Of a stretch of 64,000 bases of DNA, positions 18,384 through 26,930 are shown piece after piece. How positions within the stretch are numbered: position 1 is the stretch's first letter; the number at the start of each line of letters is the position of its first letter. The stretch comes from Massiliimalia massiliensis (GTDB taxonomy: Bacteria; Bacillota; Clostridia; Oscillospirales; Ruminococcaceae): the NCBI RefSeq assembly GCF_900155615.1, contig NZ_FUHT01000002.1:434001-498000 (forward strand), written 5' to 3'. A program made the position numbers and the translations under genes. The notes under the pieces are model-generated. The model did no database searches and was not told where the DNA came from. It saw only the letters and a list, made by a program, of their open reading frames with translations.

Positions 18384-19331
18384 TTAATTATCGTAAAAGG
18401 CAATTTTCCGTGTCAATCTGGTAAACAACAGCGCCAAAAGGCCAAAACCAATAAAGAAAACCACGGCGGCCGCAGCCGAAAGCCCAGAGTTAAAGTTTTT
18501 GAAGCCGTAGGTCCAAAGCAGGTAGTACACGTTGGTGCTGGCTCCCGCGGGCCCGCCCTGGGTAAGCACGTCAATGTAAGCAAAGGTCCATTGCGCAGTC
18601 ATCAGCACACTCATCATAATCATCAACATGATCGTGGGGGAAAGCAGCGGAATTGTAATAGACAGGGTCTGTTTCCATCTTCTGTGGCCATCTACGCTTG
18701 CAGCTTCATAATAGCTTTTGTCAATCCCGGTTAATCCAGCGGAAAACATCAGCGTGGAAAATCCAATCATTTTCCAGCCTGCTATGATGACAATAGAAAA
18801 CAGCACCATGTTTTCGTCTGACAAAAAGCGTATCCCTTCTTCAATAAACCCCATTTTTATTAATATGCTGTTAATCAGCCCATTCACCGGATGCATCAGC
18901 CAGCGCCATACCGCAGAAATCGCGACCGGCGGCATGATCATAGGCAGGAAAAATAAAGCACGGTAAATATTTTTGACCCGATTACTCAAATTGTTGGTGA
19001 CGATCGCCAGGATCATCGGGATAACCACGGAAAACGGCAACATCGCTAAAATATAGATCGCAGTGTTCAAAACTGCCTGCAAAAAATCCGGATGAGTGAA
19101 AATATACCGGAAATTTTCCAACCCCACATTGATCGGTTCCACATTTGGGTTCATGTTCCACTGTTTGGTGGAAAGCCCAAATGTTTCCACCAACGGACGG
19201 TAAACCCAGAACAGTACCAGCAGCAAAGCCGGCGCCAGAAACAGAAAAGGGGTCGCGCGTTTCATGATCGTTTTCGCAATGGAAGGGCGGCGCACCGAAA
19301 TCTGTTCTAAAGGAAGTGCTATTTCGCTCAT
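18384..19331 (-). CDS. Carbohydrate ABC transporter permease (MalF/UgpA-like)
   Basis: A 315-residue permease with a cytoplasmic N-tail, six membrane helices and an EAA loop (YYEAASVDGHRRWKQTLSITIPLLSP). It lies between the binding-protein gene (15-base gap) and the MalG-like gene (13-base gap) and forms the importer channel with the latter. Confidence 0.93.
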   Translation of the reverse strand: MSEIALPLEQISVRRPSIAKTIMKRATPFLFLAPALLLVLFWVYRPLVETFGLSTKQWNMNPNVEPINVGLENFRYIFTHPDFLQAVLNTAIYILAMLPFSVVIPMILAIVTNNLSNRVKNIYRALFFLPMIMPPVAISAVWRWLMHPVNGLINSILIKMGFIEEGIRFLSDENMVLFSIVIIAGWKMIGFSTLMFSAGLTGIDKSYYEAASVDGHRRWKQTLSITIPLLSPTIMLMIMMSVLMTAQWTFAYIDVLTQGGPAGASTNVYYLLWTYGFKNFNSGLSAAAAVVFFIGFGLLALLFTRLTRKIAFYDN

Positions 19332-19346
19332 ACTGTTTCCCCTTCC

Positions 19347-20666
19347 TTAACTCGGCAGCAGATCCTGTGCTTCGCTTTGCGCCTGCTTCATGACAGTTTC
19401 TACATCTTTATCGGAGAAAATACATTCTGTAACTGCCTGGTTTAATGTCGTAGCAATTTGGCCGCTGTTTAAACCCGGAAAGCCTACCCACTTATGTAAG
19501 CGTTCCAGCTGTTCCAAATTGGTGCGTACAAAAGGATGTTCTTCCGCCCATGATTTTAAGTATTTCTCATCGTCGATAATAGCAGGTCGCAATGGCAGAT
19601 AACCCATTTTGCTGGTGATAATGGTATACCCTTCTTCACTGGTCACAAACTGAATAAATTCCCACGCGGCTTTTGCCTTTTCCTCATCCTGGGACATGAT
19701 GCACAAGCCCGAGCCAGAATTGGTCGGCACAGCTTCTTTATCGCCAAAAGAGGGCAATCCAGCAGCACCCAATTCCCAGCCGCCGGCTTCCGACGAGGAG
19801 ATCAGCGCACTTTCCATCGCAGCAGAAACGACCAGCATCCCCTGGTTTCCGGCCATGAACGCTTCCATTGCTTCGGTATCTGTATAGTTGGAGTGCGCAC
19901 CACTCAGAACAAGATCCTGCCATACAGAGATCGCGTCAACTGCCGGTTGTTCCCCAAACAGAATGGTCTTTTTATCCTCTGATAACACTTCCCCGCCGTT
20001 TGAGTAGATCATCGCCTGAATCAGCCAGTCAGTCCCGTCACCTGTTGCAGTAATCTGAATTCCTTCTGTACCGCTGTCTTTTAGCGCTACTCCGTATGTC
20101 TTTACCTCCTCCCAGGTTTTAGGCGGCTGTTCAGGATCAAGTCCGGCTTTTTCAAATAGGTCTTTATTGTAATAAAGCATAGGGGTAGAGAAGGTATACG
20201 GCAAAACATAAGTCTTTCCATCGGTATAAGTACCCAATGTCTGCGCCTTTTCCGCAAAGCCCTCCATGTGCTGGTCATAAGCCTCCTGCCCTGCTATATC
20301 CTCAAAAGCAGACAGGGCGTAGTTTTCCACATAATAATCCACGCTGTTCAGCCCGACCTGCACCACATCGAAGGTATTACCCGCCACATAATCAGACTGC
20401 ACCTTTGTTTGCAGAGAGGCGACATCTGTCTGTACTCCGGTAACCTGTACAGTATCGCTTTGGGCGTTGAAGGTGTCGATCAATTCCTGTACCGCGTCCT
20501 TTTGGGAGGCAATTGACAGATTGTAAGTCAAAAAGGTGATTTCTGTCTTTTCGCCGGAAGTCGTTTCTCCGTTGGAGGAAGCTTGGGTATTGGTGTTAGT
20601 AGTTGCACAGCCAGCAAAAGACGCTGCTATCGCAGCAGCCAGCAGTAATGTCAGTAATCTTTTCAT
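19347..20666 (-). CDS. Solute-binding lipoprotein (UgpB/MalE-like)
   Basis: An extracellular binding protein of about 439 residues with lipobox FAGC after the signal peptide. The start MKRLLTLLLAA at 20666 has GAGGAG six bases upstream; an in-frame upstream ATG at 20693 lacks one. Fold motifs of the COG1653 family are present (ITFLTYNLSIASQ, YNKDLFEKAGLDPEQPPKTWEE). The operon context with a phosphatase and a phosphoesterase suggests a phosphorylated or phosphodiester ligand, in the manner of the Ugp system; this is inference. Confidence 0.92.
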   Translation of the reverse strand: MKRLLTLLLAAAIAASFAGCATTNTNTQASSNGETTSGEKTEITFLTYNLSIASQKDAVQELIDTFNAQSDTVQVTGVQTDVASLQTKVQSDYVAGNTFDVVQVGLNSVDYYVENYALSAFEDIAGQEAYDQHMEGFAEKAQTLGTYTDGKTYVLPYTFSTPMLYYNKDLFEKAGLDPEQPPKTWEEVKTYGVALKDSGTEGIQITATGDGTDWLIQAMIYSNGGEVLSEDKKTILFGEQPAVDAISVWQDLVLSGAHSNYTDTEAMEAFMAGNQGMLVVSAAMESALISSSEAGGWELGAAGLPSFGDKEAVPTNSGSGLCIMSQDEEKAKAAWEFIQFVTSEEGYTIITSKMGYLPLRPAIIDDEKYLKSWAEEHPFVRTNLEQLERLHKWVGFPGLNSGQIATTLNQAVTECIFSDKDVETVMKQAQSEAQDLLPS

Positions 20667-20719
20667 TCTTTTCTCCTCGTCGTTTTTCATCAAATTTTTC
20701 AGCAGCCGAGCGTAGAAAG

Positions 20720-21547
20720 CTATTTCTGGTTTTTGAGCATCTTCTCCATATCAGCCGCTTTCATAGTAAGCAGGGTCTTATACTGATAGTTCACCGTTTC
20801 TGTCCCTACATATACGCTGTCCTCTGTAATTCTTCCAAGATTATAAGAGCAGGCGTCAATAAAATCAAGGTCTCCTTTTTTCGCGTTGTCCATGCTAAAG
20901 GCCGTACTTGCTGCAGTGGCATATGTAACACCATTTTTGCTGTGACAGCTTAAGTAGTGCGTGTGTCCGGAAAGGACTGCTTTTACATCGGTACCTTCAA
21001 CAATGTTGGCAAACGCATCACGCACCGGGCACAGCCCCTCAAATCCTTTCAGCACAAATCCCTGCGGCGGGTGGTGTAAAATCACGATCGTCCCCTTTGG
21101 GGCGACGGTCTTTAATTCTTTGGCCAGGTAGTCTAACTGTTCCTGAGGCATTTCACCTATCTCATTGCCATCGACGGGACTGGTATCCAAAGCGATAATA
21201 CGCAGGCCGTTTATCATGGTTGTTTCAACATAGGGTTTGGCAACTCCGGTTTTTTCCAAAAAACCTTCCCAAAATGCCTGCCTTCTATCATGGTTTCCCA
21301 GACAAACAACATACGGAATCCCCTTACAGTTATCTTCTAATATTGACTTAAAATACGCATAATCTTCTGCTGTCCCCTCATGTACAAGGTCGCCGGTAAT
21401 AATCATCAGTTCCGGTTTCTGCGGGTGGTTTAATGCCGCCGTAATAGCCTGGGCCAATTTCTTCCCATCATCTACCAATTCCAGTAATTGGTTGGTCTGT
21501 GATCGTCTACAAAGTACATGTGTGTCTGATAAATGTGCAAAATTCAT
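20720..21547 (-). CDS. Calcineurin-like metallophosphoesterase
   Basis: A 275-residue cytoplasmic phosphoesterase with all five metal-binding blocks: D-x-H (LSDTHV), GD (ITGDLVHEG), GNHD (LGNHDRR), H (ILHHPP) and GHTH (LSGHTHY). This is the CpdA/Icc and GpdQ group that cleaves cyclic nucleotides or glycerophosphodiesters. It is the first gene of the importer operon, 53 bases before the binding protein, with ribosome site AGGAGG. Hydrolysis of an imported phosphodiester is the simplest role. Confidence 0.9.
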   Translation of the reverse strand: MNFAHLSDTHVLCRRSQTNQLLELVDDGKKLAQAITAALNHPQKPELMIITGDLVHEGTAEDYAYFKSILEDNCKGIPYVVCLGNHDRRQAFWEGFLEKTGVAKPYVETTMINGLRIIALDTSPVDGNEIGEMPQEQLDYLAKELKTVAPKGTIVILHHPPQGFVLKGFEGLCPVRDAFANIVEGTDVKAVLSGHTHYLSCHSKNGVTYATAASTAFSMDNAKKGDLDFIDACSYNLGRITEDSVYVGTETVNYQYKTLLTMKAADMEKMLKNQK

Positions 21548-21821
21548 TCTTTTCTCCTCCTTATTACAGTTAATATTTTACCGTTTCTATTTCAAAGGAT
21601 TCTATCACAAACGGGTAAAACCTGCGTTAACCTGTGTTCTTATGTAAATAACAGCTCTTAGATATTTAAAACCTTGGTAAACTTTTAATCATAACGGGTG
21701 TACCCATCTTTATGCCTATGGGGCCTTTCGTTGAATATTTCAGCAGAAAACGCCTATGCCGTACCGCATTCCCGATCACAATATCCTCGGCGGCTTCTAT
21801 ATTGCAAATCGTCTCACCGAT

Positions 21822-21898
21822 GAACCAAGATTCATCCGCCGTTCTCCTGCTTTTGAAAAAGTTCATCAGCAGAACAGTGGTATTAGCTTGTCCTTCAT
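21822..21898 (-). pseudogene. VirB2-like gene remnant
   Basis: A deleted copy of the gene at 3050-3412. The first codons (MKDKLI) follow leader module R3, then about 200 bases are missing and the frame resumes at the LLLMNFSKSGRTVDES region as MNFFKSRRTADESW. To the left it fuses to an unrelated fragment (ETICNIEAAEDIVIGNAVRH) reaching 21666, whose origin I do not recognise. Confidence 0.75.
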
Positions 21899-21913
21899 TG
21901 TTGTATGCTCCTC

Positions 21914-22066
21914 CTTTTTAATTTTACCAAAACAAAAAGAAGACACCCGTTTGGGCGTCTTCCTCTTTTTCGATATTTGTTTCAGCATACCTATTGTAAC
22001 ATATTGAGATATACGTCTCAATAGCATTTCCGTTTATTTTTTCTCTTTTCTGTGCCTTTTGCGTGC
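21914..22066 (-). repeat. Leader module R3
   Basis: Third copy of the leader module, in the same orientation as R1. The promoter -35 TTGAGA and -10 TACAAT with a 17-base spacer is intact, and the hairpin arms AGAAGAC/GTCTTCT remain. One base is missing relative to R1 in the T-run, which puts the short leader ORF in frame with the decayed VirB2-like gene. Similarity to R1 stops on the right after GCGTGCCA near 22066. Confidence 0.75.
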
Positions 22067-22080
22067 CATGTCTATTTAAT

Positions 22081-22460
22081 GAGCCAGCCATAATCCTGGC
22101 GGCACGCTGCCTGAGATTGTCACTGCATCAGTCCACGGCAGGATACTGCTAAATTGGTTGAAAAAGCCCTACAGTTCTTCCGCCGTAATGGCGGCTCCCG
22201 ACTCCAGAAATTCAGTATGCCGTTTGAATATTAATACAGGAACGAGTTTCGGCGGCAATACGGGTGAATTGATGTTTCATTCCCTGCTTTTCCAGTAAAT
22301 CCAAAACATAGCTGCCGTTATATCCCCCTACAAAGCCAAGTGCCGTTGCCTGTTCTCCCAGCAGTTCAGCAACTCTGGATACATTCAAGCCTTTTCTACC
22401 TACTGTATTTCTGACTTCTTTGACCTGCATAACCATAGAATCTTCTAAATTTTCAACCAA
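22081..22460 (-). pseudogene. 1-phosphofructokinase/tagatose-6-phosphate kinase (PfkB) remnant
   Basis: Decayed N-terminal half of a PfkB-family sugar kinase. The sugar-binding segment RKGLNVSRVAELLG, then ALGFVGGYNGSYV, is in one frame. After a shift near 22215 the frame changes and continues as TEFLESGAAITAEEL, a stop, then AVTISGSVPPGL, which is the family's ISGSLPPG motif. The true start and the C-terminal ATP-binding half are missing. Confidence 0.8.
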
Positions 22461-22505
22461 ATATAGCTTATCAATTGAAGTGTTTCATGTTACAGTAGTA
22501 ATCAT

Positions 22506-22932
22506 TTATTTCTGAAAAAATCCCACCGAGTGAATAATATGGTCTCGTTTCGGATCAAGGTTGAACAATTCCCGGTCTGTCAGCATGATCTCCCGCTGAA
22601 TAGAGAAATATCCGTACCGTTCCCGTAAGGGTTCTACCTGGTCGGTATAGTCGGAATAGATCTCCTTTGCCATTTGAGAGAACTGGAGATACTTGTCCTA
22701 GTGGGGCGGGGGCAAAGATGATGTCCGGGTATTTCTGCTTGGCGAACCACAAGGGATCGCCGGTCTGTACGCCGAAGGCTTTGGCTTCATAGTTCTTGGC
22801 AAGGACGATTCCATGCCGCTGCTCCGGATCGCCTGCGGCTGCCATAGGCTTTCCTCTGTATTCCGGGTGGTAAAGGCTTTCTACGGAAGCATAAAAGTTA
22901 TTCATATCACTGTGCAGTATCACCCGATTCAT
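22506..22932 (-). pseudogene. DNA polymerase IV (DinB/UmuC) remnant
   Basis: The N-terminal 80 codons carry the Y-family polymerase signature (ILHSDMNNFYASVE, residues 5-18) and KNYEAKAFGV. A frameshift near 22698 ends the frame early. In another frame YLQFSQMAKEIYSDYTDQVEP follows, then an internal deletion joins to the C-terminal tail (YFSIQREIML...IIHSVGFFQK) ending at 22506. No catalytic palm survives, so it is inactive. Confidence 0.85.
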
Positions 22933-22993
22933 AACAAAACCCTCCGTAAACCTTTGTCTTAGTTTACGGAGGGCTATTTTCTTTTATGCCTTG

Positions 22994-23212
22994 TTACAGA
23001 ACCAGTTTTTCATTTGTTTGTGAAGAAAGGAATACAATATCAAATTCAAGCAGGGTAGGTAGTTCACTGACAGAATCCCAAAACAACACCTGATTTTCAG
23101 TTGGCATTCCGAAAACTGCGATGTCAATATCGCTGTTTTCTCGGTGATCGCCTCTTGTGCGGGAGCCGAACAATACGATTTTATCCGCTTGATACTGGCG
23201 GGATAACTGCAC
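22994..23212 (-). CDS. Nucleotidyltransferase (MNT-type) domain protein, possibly truncated
   Basis: About 72 codons with the minimal nucleotidyltransferase signature GSRTRGDHRENSDIDIAVFG, giving GSxxxG...DxD. The frame opens at a GTG at 23212. Homologous residues upstream (LYRQIV) precede that GTG in frame but no start is present before a stop near 23243. No HEPN partner lies on either side. It lies between a DinB remnant and a gene-free stretch, so it may be a fragment of a former MNT/HEPN pair. Confidence 0.5.
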   Translation of the reverse strand: MQLSRQYQADKIVLFGSRTRGDHRENSDIDIAVFGMPTENQVLFWDSVSELPTLLEFDIVFLSSQTNEKLVL

Positions 23213-23474
23213 AATTTGCCGATATAAAGGAAGCCGGAATTACCCTTTATCAAATTATCAACGGCGAAGAAAGAGAAAGCTCGTATAGCATAAAATTATG
23301 GAGTCGAAACCATCAGAGGTATCGACCTCCATTCGCTTTGTGTATATACTTGTAACGTTTTTTGCAATAAATTCTTGACCATGTAAGGCTTTTTCTGTCT
23401 TGTTTTTCGGATGGCAACGGATTTTTTATCATTGACTCTGCTTTTCACGTATATAAGCGTTACGGAACTTTATT

Positions 23475-24899
23475 TTACAGCCTGCGCTGTTTTTCTATGT
23501 AGAGTTGGTACAACCCCATGCGGGATTTTACCCCCGCTTTCTCATAGATAGATGAGATATATCGCTGACAGGTTCGCCGGGACAGATATAAGCCATCTGC
23601 GATCTCCTGAATGCTTTCCTCCGAATTGACCAGCTTATCGAATACATCGATTTCTCTGGGAGTAAGGGCAAACAGGTTCGATAGAATACGGAATGCTTCC
23701 TGGGGATCCAAATCTGCCGGGATATCCTTGGGTGCGCCGGATGCTGCCGGCAGCCAGGCTGAGTATAGAGAGATTACTATGCTGACAGCTACAAACAGTA
23801 CCAGTGCCAGAATGATAGACGCCATACCATTGCTGTCAGAGACAAGCAGCGCTACAGAGACGTTGGCAAACAAAGCGGCGCTCACGTTATTCATGGCGCG
23901 GCCCATACCCGCCCATAGCGCCGGTGTCTGCATATGACAGGCAAAATCCAGAAAGCTAGTAGTGAAGAATACCGCAAAAAATCCGGCTGAGAGATAGAAT
24001 ACAACTAACCCGATCAAAAACGGGCCGCCCAGTTTGAGTACCACCACACAGATGACAGACATCAGCATGACGCAGTACATCATCATCGCCATATATTTCC
24101 GTTTCCGGATATCGAAAAGGAAACCGGCAGCCAGGCCGCTTACCGCCAGCAGAAGCCGCGGCCATTGCCCGATGTCGGCACCTGCCGCATGATGCATAGT
24201 GACCGCGTTATCCAGCGTGCTGAAAATACACGCCATCAGGAGCACAAGCAGTGCCAGAAAACCTCCAGCGGCTATCTTTTTCCGGTTTGCCCTTACGTCC
24301 TCTTTTACAGGAAGCGGGCGCTTTTCAGCTTCTGTGGTCTCCGGACCGAAAAGCTTCTCCGCTTTCAGTAATAGCGCCAACGTTACAATAGCAAAGACCG
24401 AAAGTATAATGGCTTCTGCAGTTTCCAGATTGATAAGATTGTTATTAAGAAATTGCAGGAATATTCCCAGTGCATAGGAGATACCAACTACGCATGCCAG
24501 GTGGTCACGATCCTCTGCCAGTTTGAAAAACAGGTAGTGAGCCGCACTCCCCAATAGCCCCAGAGACAGGAATAAAGCCATTCCGGAGAGCAGAGTGGAC
24601 AAATACGAAACATGCTTCTGAACTCCCCAAATGCATACAACCGCCGTCAATGCAAGGATAAAAAGCCCAACGATTTGTGCCCGCTTTTTCAAAAAACGAT
24701 GAAACAACGGATACAGTAAAAAGCCAATGGCGCTTACTCCTAATGCGTAGTTTTGTGCGAGCACCGTTTTTTCTTCCCCAGCCGTAAGCGAGATCCTATT
24801 CACATACAGGTACTCGATTCCAAGGAATAAAAAGGTAAAAATACCAAGCAGCAGAATAGCGTAAATGGATTTTGGTTTTGTAAAGACTTCTTTTATCAT
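23475..24899 (-). CDS. Membrane-anchored LuxR-type regulator (MFS-like 12-helix domain)
   Basis: A 474-residue protein with about twelve membrane helices over residues 10-385 in an MFS-like pattern, followed by a C-terminal LuxR/GerE helix-turn-helix (about 405-470: FALTPREIDVFDKLVNSEE, QEIADGLYLSRRTCQRYISSIYEKA). This fusion is known from gut Firmicutes and Eggerthellaceae as a class of membrane-embedded transcription regulators; the signal sensed is unknown. The start has GGAGG twelve bases upstream. A perfect 12-bp inverted repeat overlaps its -10 region. Confidence 0.9.
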   Translation of the reverse strand: MIKEVFTKPKSIYAILLLGIFTFLFLGIEYLYVNRISLTAGEEKTVLAQNYALGVSAIGFLLYPLFHRFLKKRAQIVGLFILALTAVVCIWGVQKHVSYLSTLLSGMALFLSLGLLGSAAHYLFFKLAEDRDHLACVVGISYALGIFLQFLNNNLINLETAEAIILSVFAIVTLALLLKAEKLFGPETTEAEKRPLPVKEDVRANRKKIAAGGFLALLVLLMACIFSTLDNAVTMHHAAGADIGQWPRLLLAVSGLAAGFLFDIRKRKYMAMMMYCVMLMSVICVVVLKLGGPFLIGLVVFYLSAGFFAVFFTTSFLDFACHMQTPALWAGMGRAMNNVSAALFANVSVALLVSDSNGMASIILALVLFVAVSIVISLYSAWLPAASGAPKDIPADLDPQEAFRILSNLFALTPREIDVFDKLVNSEESIQEIADGLYLSRRTCQRYISSIYEKAGVKSRMGLYQLYIEKQRRL

Positions 24900-24924
24900 A
24901 TGTCCATTTTACCTCCTTTCTGCA

Positions 24925-24976
24925 ATAGTATAATTACGGATAATTATACTATAGACGAAACGGCTCGAATTTTCAA
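24925..24976 (-). promoter_or_regulatory. Promoter of the LuxR-type gene with overlapping palindrome
   Basis: Reading leftward, -35 TTGAAA (24971-24976), 17-base spacer, -10 TATAGT (24948-24953). The -10 lies within a perfect inverted repeat with arms 24925-24936 and 24941-24952 (ATAGTATAATTA and its complement, 4-base spacer). A protein bound there would block the promoter, consistent with autoregulation. Confidence 0.65.
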
Positions 24977-25198
24977 CAATTTTAGACGGTAAAAGATTTT
25001 TCGGTTAACATTTTTGCAGAACACACATTCCTTTCGATTTGACCTTAACCGGGCATTCCTTCTGGATAATACTACATTTCATGGGGTGATTTTCTGCGAC
25101 CAGAACCCCTTGTTTTTTGTGCCTAAATGTACCTTACCACAGCTGCCAAAAGCACTACGGTAATACAAGAAGGAAATGTTCTGGGGAAAAGCAATCAC
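24977..25198. other. Intergenic stretch, nothing recognised
   Basis: The region between the LuxR promoter and the end of the next membrane-protein gene shows no ORF with a ribosome site and no clear hairpin or repeat. Confidence 0.5.
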
Positions 25199-25714
25199 TT
25201 AGTAGGTGATGTTATGGGCGTAAAAATAGATCAGCAGGCCACCCAATCCAGCGCCGGTTATCATGCATGCCCACGTCCAGAATAAATACAGCAGAAGTCC
25301 CAGGAAAATAAATACGCAAAACACCACAATAAAAGCATCTTTCTGGAAGAGCATGATGTATTTGATACAGGCGATCACAATACCCGCTATCATGACGAGA
25401 GATCCCAGAAGGGCGAGAACGAAAACATATACTCCCGCCATCTGGAGAATTGCGATCAGGATATTCCATCCAAGACCTATTCCTGCAATCAGGCTGCCTA
25501 TTTTAATGAGGCTGTCCCGTGATATGCTGAATGCTCCAAAAAAACAGGCTGCGAGCAAGCCGTTGGAGGCAATGTTCAGTATGTTCACCATAATGACCGA
25601 TTCCGTGCTTATGTAGTATGACGTGGAAACTACCAGGCTGATGATTGCGGTGAGAACCGTAAGAAACCCTCCTATTGCACCAATAAGGTGGTACTGCCTT
25701 AACCTTGAATACAT
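25199..25714 (-). CDS. Six-helix membrane protein, unknown
   Basis: About 171 residues with five or six membrane helices and no catalytic motif. The start at 25714 (MYSRLRQYHLIGAIGG) has AAGGGG seven bases upstream and is preferred. The frame stays open to an ATG at 25822, which would add a charged 36-residue cytoplasmic N-terminus (FTDRRLARTQNVIKSSG) but lacks a ribosome site; the longer form is not excluded. Family not recognised. It is read away from the FHA/kinase island. Confidence 0.65.
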   Translation of the reverse strand: MYSRLRQYHLIGAIGGFLTVLTAIISLVVSTSYYISTESVIMVNILNIASNGLLAACFFGAFSISRDSLIKIGSLIAGIGLGWNILIAILQMAGVYVFVLALLGSLVMIAGIVIACIKYIMLFQKDAFIVVFCVFIFLGLLLYLFWTWACMITGAGLGGLLIYFYAHNITY

Positions 25715-25837
25715 GCCATATCCCCTTTCTGATACTGCGTCTGTGATAAGCTGGCCAGAGCTTTTTATGACATTCTGTGTCCTAGCCAGCCTTCTATCTG
25801 TGAACTTTTCGTTTTTTATCATAACAGGAAGCCTGTG

Positions 25838-26053
25838 TTATTGATAGGCCGCTTCAGCGCCAAACTGAAAAAAACCGTGGCGCACCTGTGCCATTTCGGA
25901 AAAAACAAGCTTTGAATTGCAAAAACCGGATAACAAAACCCCGCTGATCATGAAATCTTGCCGGGCGGTAAGATGAAAACCCACGTTCTGTACTTCCCCT
26001 GCAAAAAAGTTTGTGAACTTCAGGCAAAACGATGGAATCAGCCCATCTGCCAT
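25838..26053 (-). CDS. Possible small protein, unknown
   Basis: A 71-codon frame starting MADGLIPSFCLKFTNFFAG with AAGGA six bases upstream, ending just before the upstream ATG option of the membrane-protein gene. No domain is recognised. It may be a real small gene of the same leftward unit or a chance frame. Confidence 0.3.
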   Translation of the reverse strand: MADGLIPSFCLKFTNFFAGEVQNVGFHLTARQDFMISGVLLSGFCNSKLVFSEMAQVRHGFFQFGAEAAYQ

Positions 26054-26116
26054 AACCGACCGATCCTTTTTATACACTCAAGACTGTCTTTCCCTTGGAT
26101 TTTTGCGTAAAAAACG

Positions 26117-26179
26117 GATTGGCGCAGATGCGCCCCATGATTCTTTGTAAATTGGCGCGAAAGCGGCCTGCACAAATCC
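26117..26179 (+). repeat. 63-base upstream element, copy A
   Basis: Matches 26781-26843 at 60 of 63 positions. It contains a GGCGCA..TGCGCC inverted repeat (26121-26134) and a second GC-rich block GGCGCGAAAGCGGCC. It ends 118 bases before the lipoprotein start. Shared placement ahead of two genes of the same island suggests a regulatory site or structured leader; no known riboswitch class was recognised. Confidence 0.7.
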
Positions 26180-26297
26180 TTAAAAAAACGATACGATAGA
26201 ACCGTTAAAAAACAGAGATTTGACTTTTTGTGTCAAGAACTAAGCACCAGAGTACTATCCGAAAAACAACTCAGATCACAACAGGAGGAATGAGCGG

Positions 26298-26747
26298 ATG
26301 AAAAGAAGAATGGCGGCGGTGCTTCTGGCTGTAATGTGTGTTCTGGCCGGATGCGCACCCTCAGACAGATCGCTTCGAGTCTATTGTACGGAAAACCAAA
26401 AGGAATTTCTGAATCAAACGCAGGAAGAACTGCCGGCAGAGTTGGTCTTTCATTATTGGACGGAGACGGCGGCAAGCTACCGAACGACGAATGATGAGAT
26501 TATCTCCGGGATCCTGCAGGCGTTAAGGGAAGCAACAGTCGTATCCAAGTCTTCCGTCCGTTCTACAGACAACCGGATCCTGGAGTTTGTTACGGCGGAA
26601 GGGGATACCTGCAATTTCGGGTTTGATGAACGAAAGTTCAGAGGAGCCGATGAGGAGTGCTATGTTCTTTCCGGTGATGATGAGCTTTGGAAACTGGTAT
26701 GGGAGATCAGGGAGTCGGATCCGGAATATCAGGATCTGATAAGATAG
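26298..26747 (+). CDS. Small lipoprotein, unknown
   Basis: A 149-residue protein with a signal peptide and lipobox (VLAGC), so an outer-face lipoprotein. The mature part is acidic and shows no recognised domain. The start has GGAGG nine bases upstream. It opens the rightward signalling island and is preceded by element A, a near copy of which precedes the FHA gene, so it is likely controlled with the island. Possible ligand or sensor partner of the kinases; that is inference. Confidence 0.75.
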   Translation: MKRRMAAVLLAVMCVLAGCAPSDRSLRVYCTENQKEFLNQTQEELPAELVFHYWTETAASYRTTNDEIISGILQALREATVVSKSSVRSTDNRILEFVTAEGDTCNFGFDERKFRGADEECYVLSGDDELWKLVWEIRESDPEYQDLIR

Positions 26748-26780
26748 CTGTATTTTCCCGAGATTGCCGCGAAAAATGTA

Positions 26781-26843
26781 GATTGGCGCAGGTGCGCCAC
26801 ATGATTCTTTGTAAATTGGCGCTAAAGCGGCCTGCACAAATCC
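26781..26843 (+). repeat. 63-base upstream element, copy B
   Basis: Near-identical to copy A at 26117-26179 (3 differences). The palindrome is kept as GGCGCAGGTGCGCC. It ends 87 bases before the start of the FHA gene at 26931. Similarity is weaker on both sides (AT-rich AAAACGATAC follows both). Confidence 0.7.
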
Positions 26844-26930
26844 CTCAAAAAACGATACAGTAAAAACGTAAAAAGTCCAGGAATGGATTTGGACAGCCCT
26901 TAATAATTTGATTTTAGGAGGAAAACGATC

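Noticed and set aside
23101-23355. Plus-strand frame opposite the nucleotidyltransferase gene
   Set aside because: A tail (IKEAGITLYQIINGEE) looks faintly like a nucleotidyltransferase C-terminus, but the rest is antisense to GSRTRGD and no start site is present.
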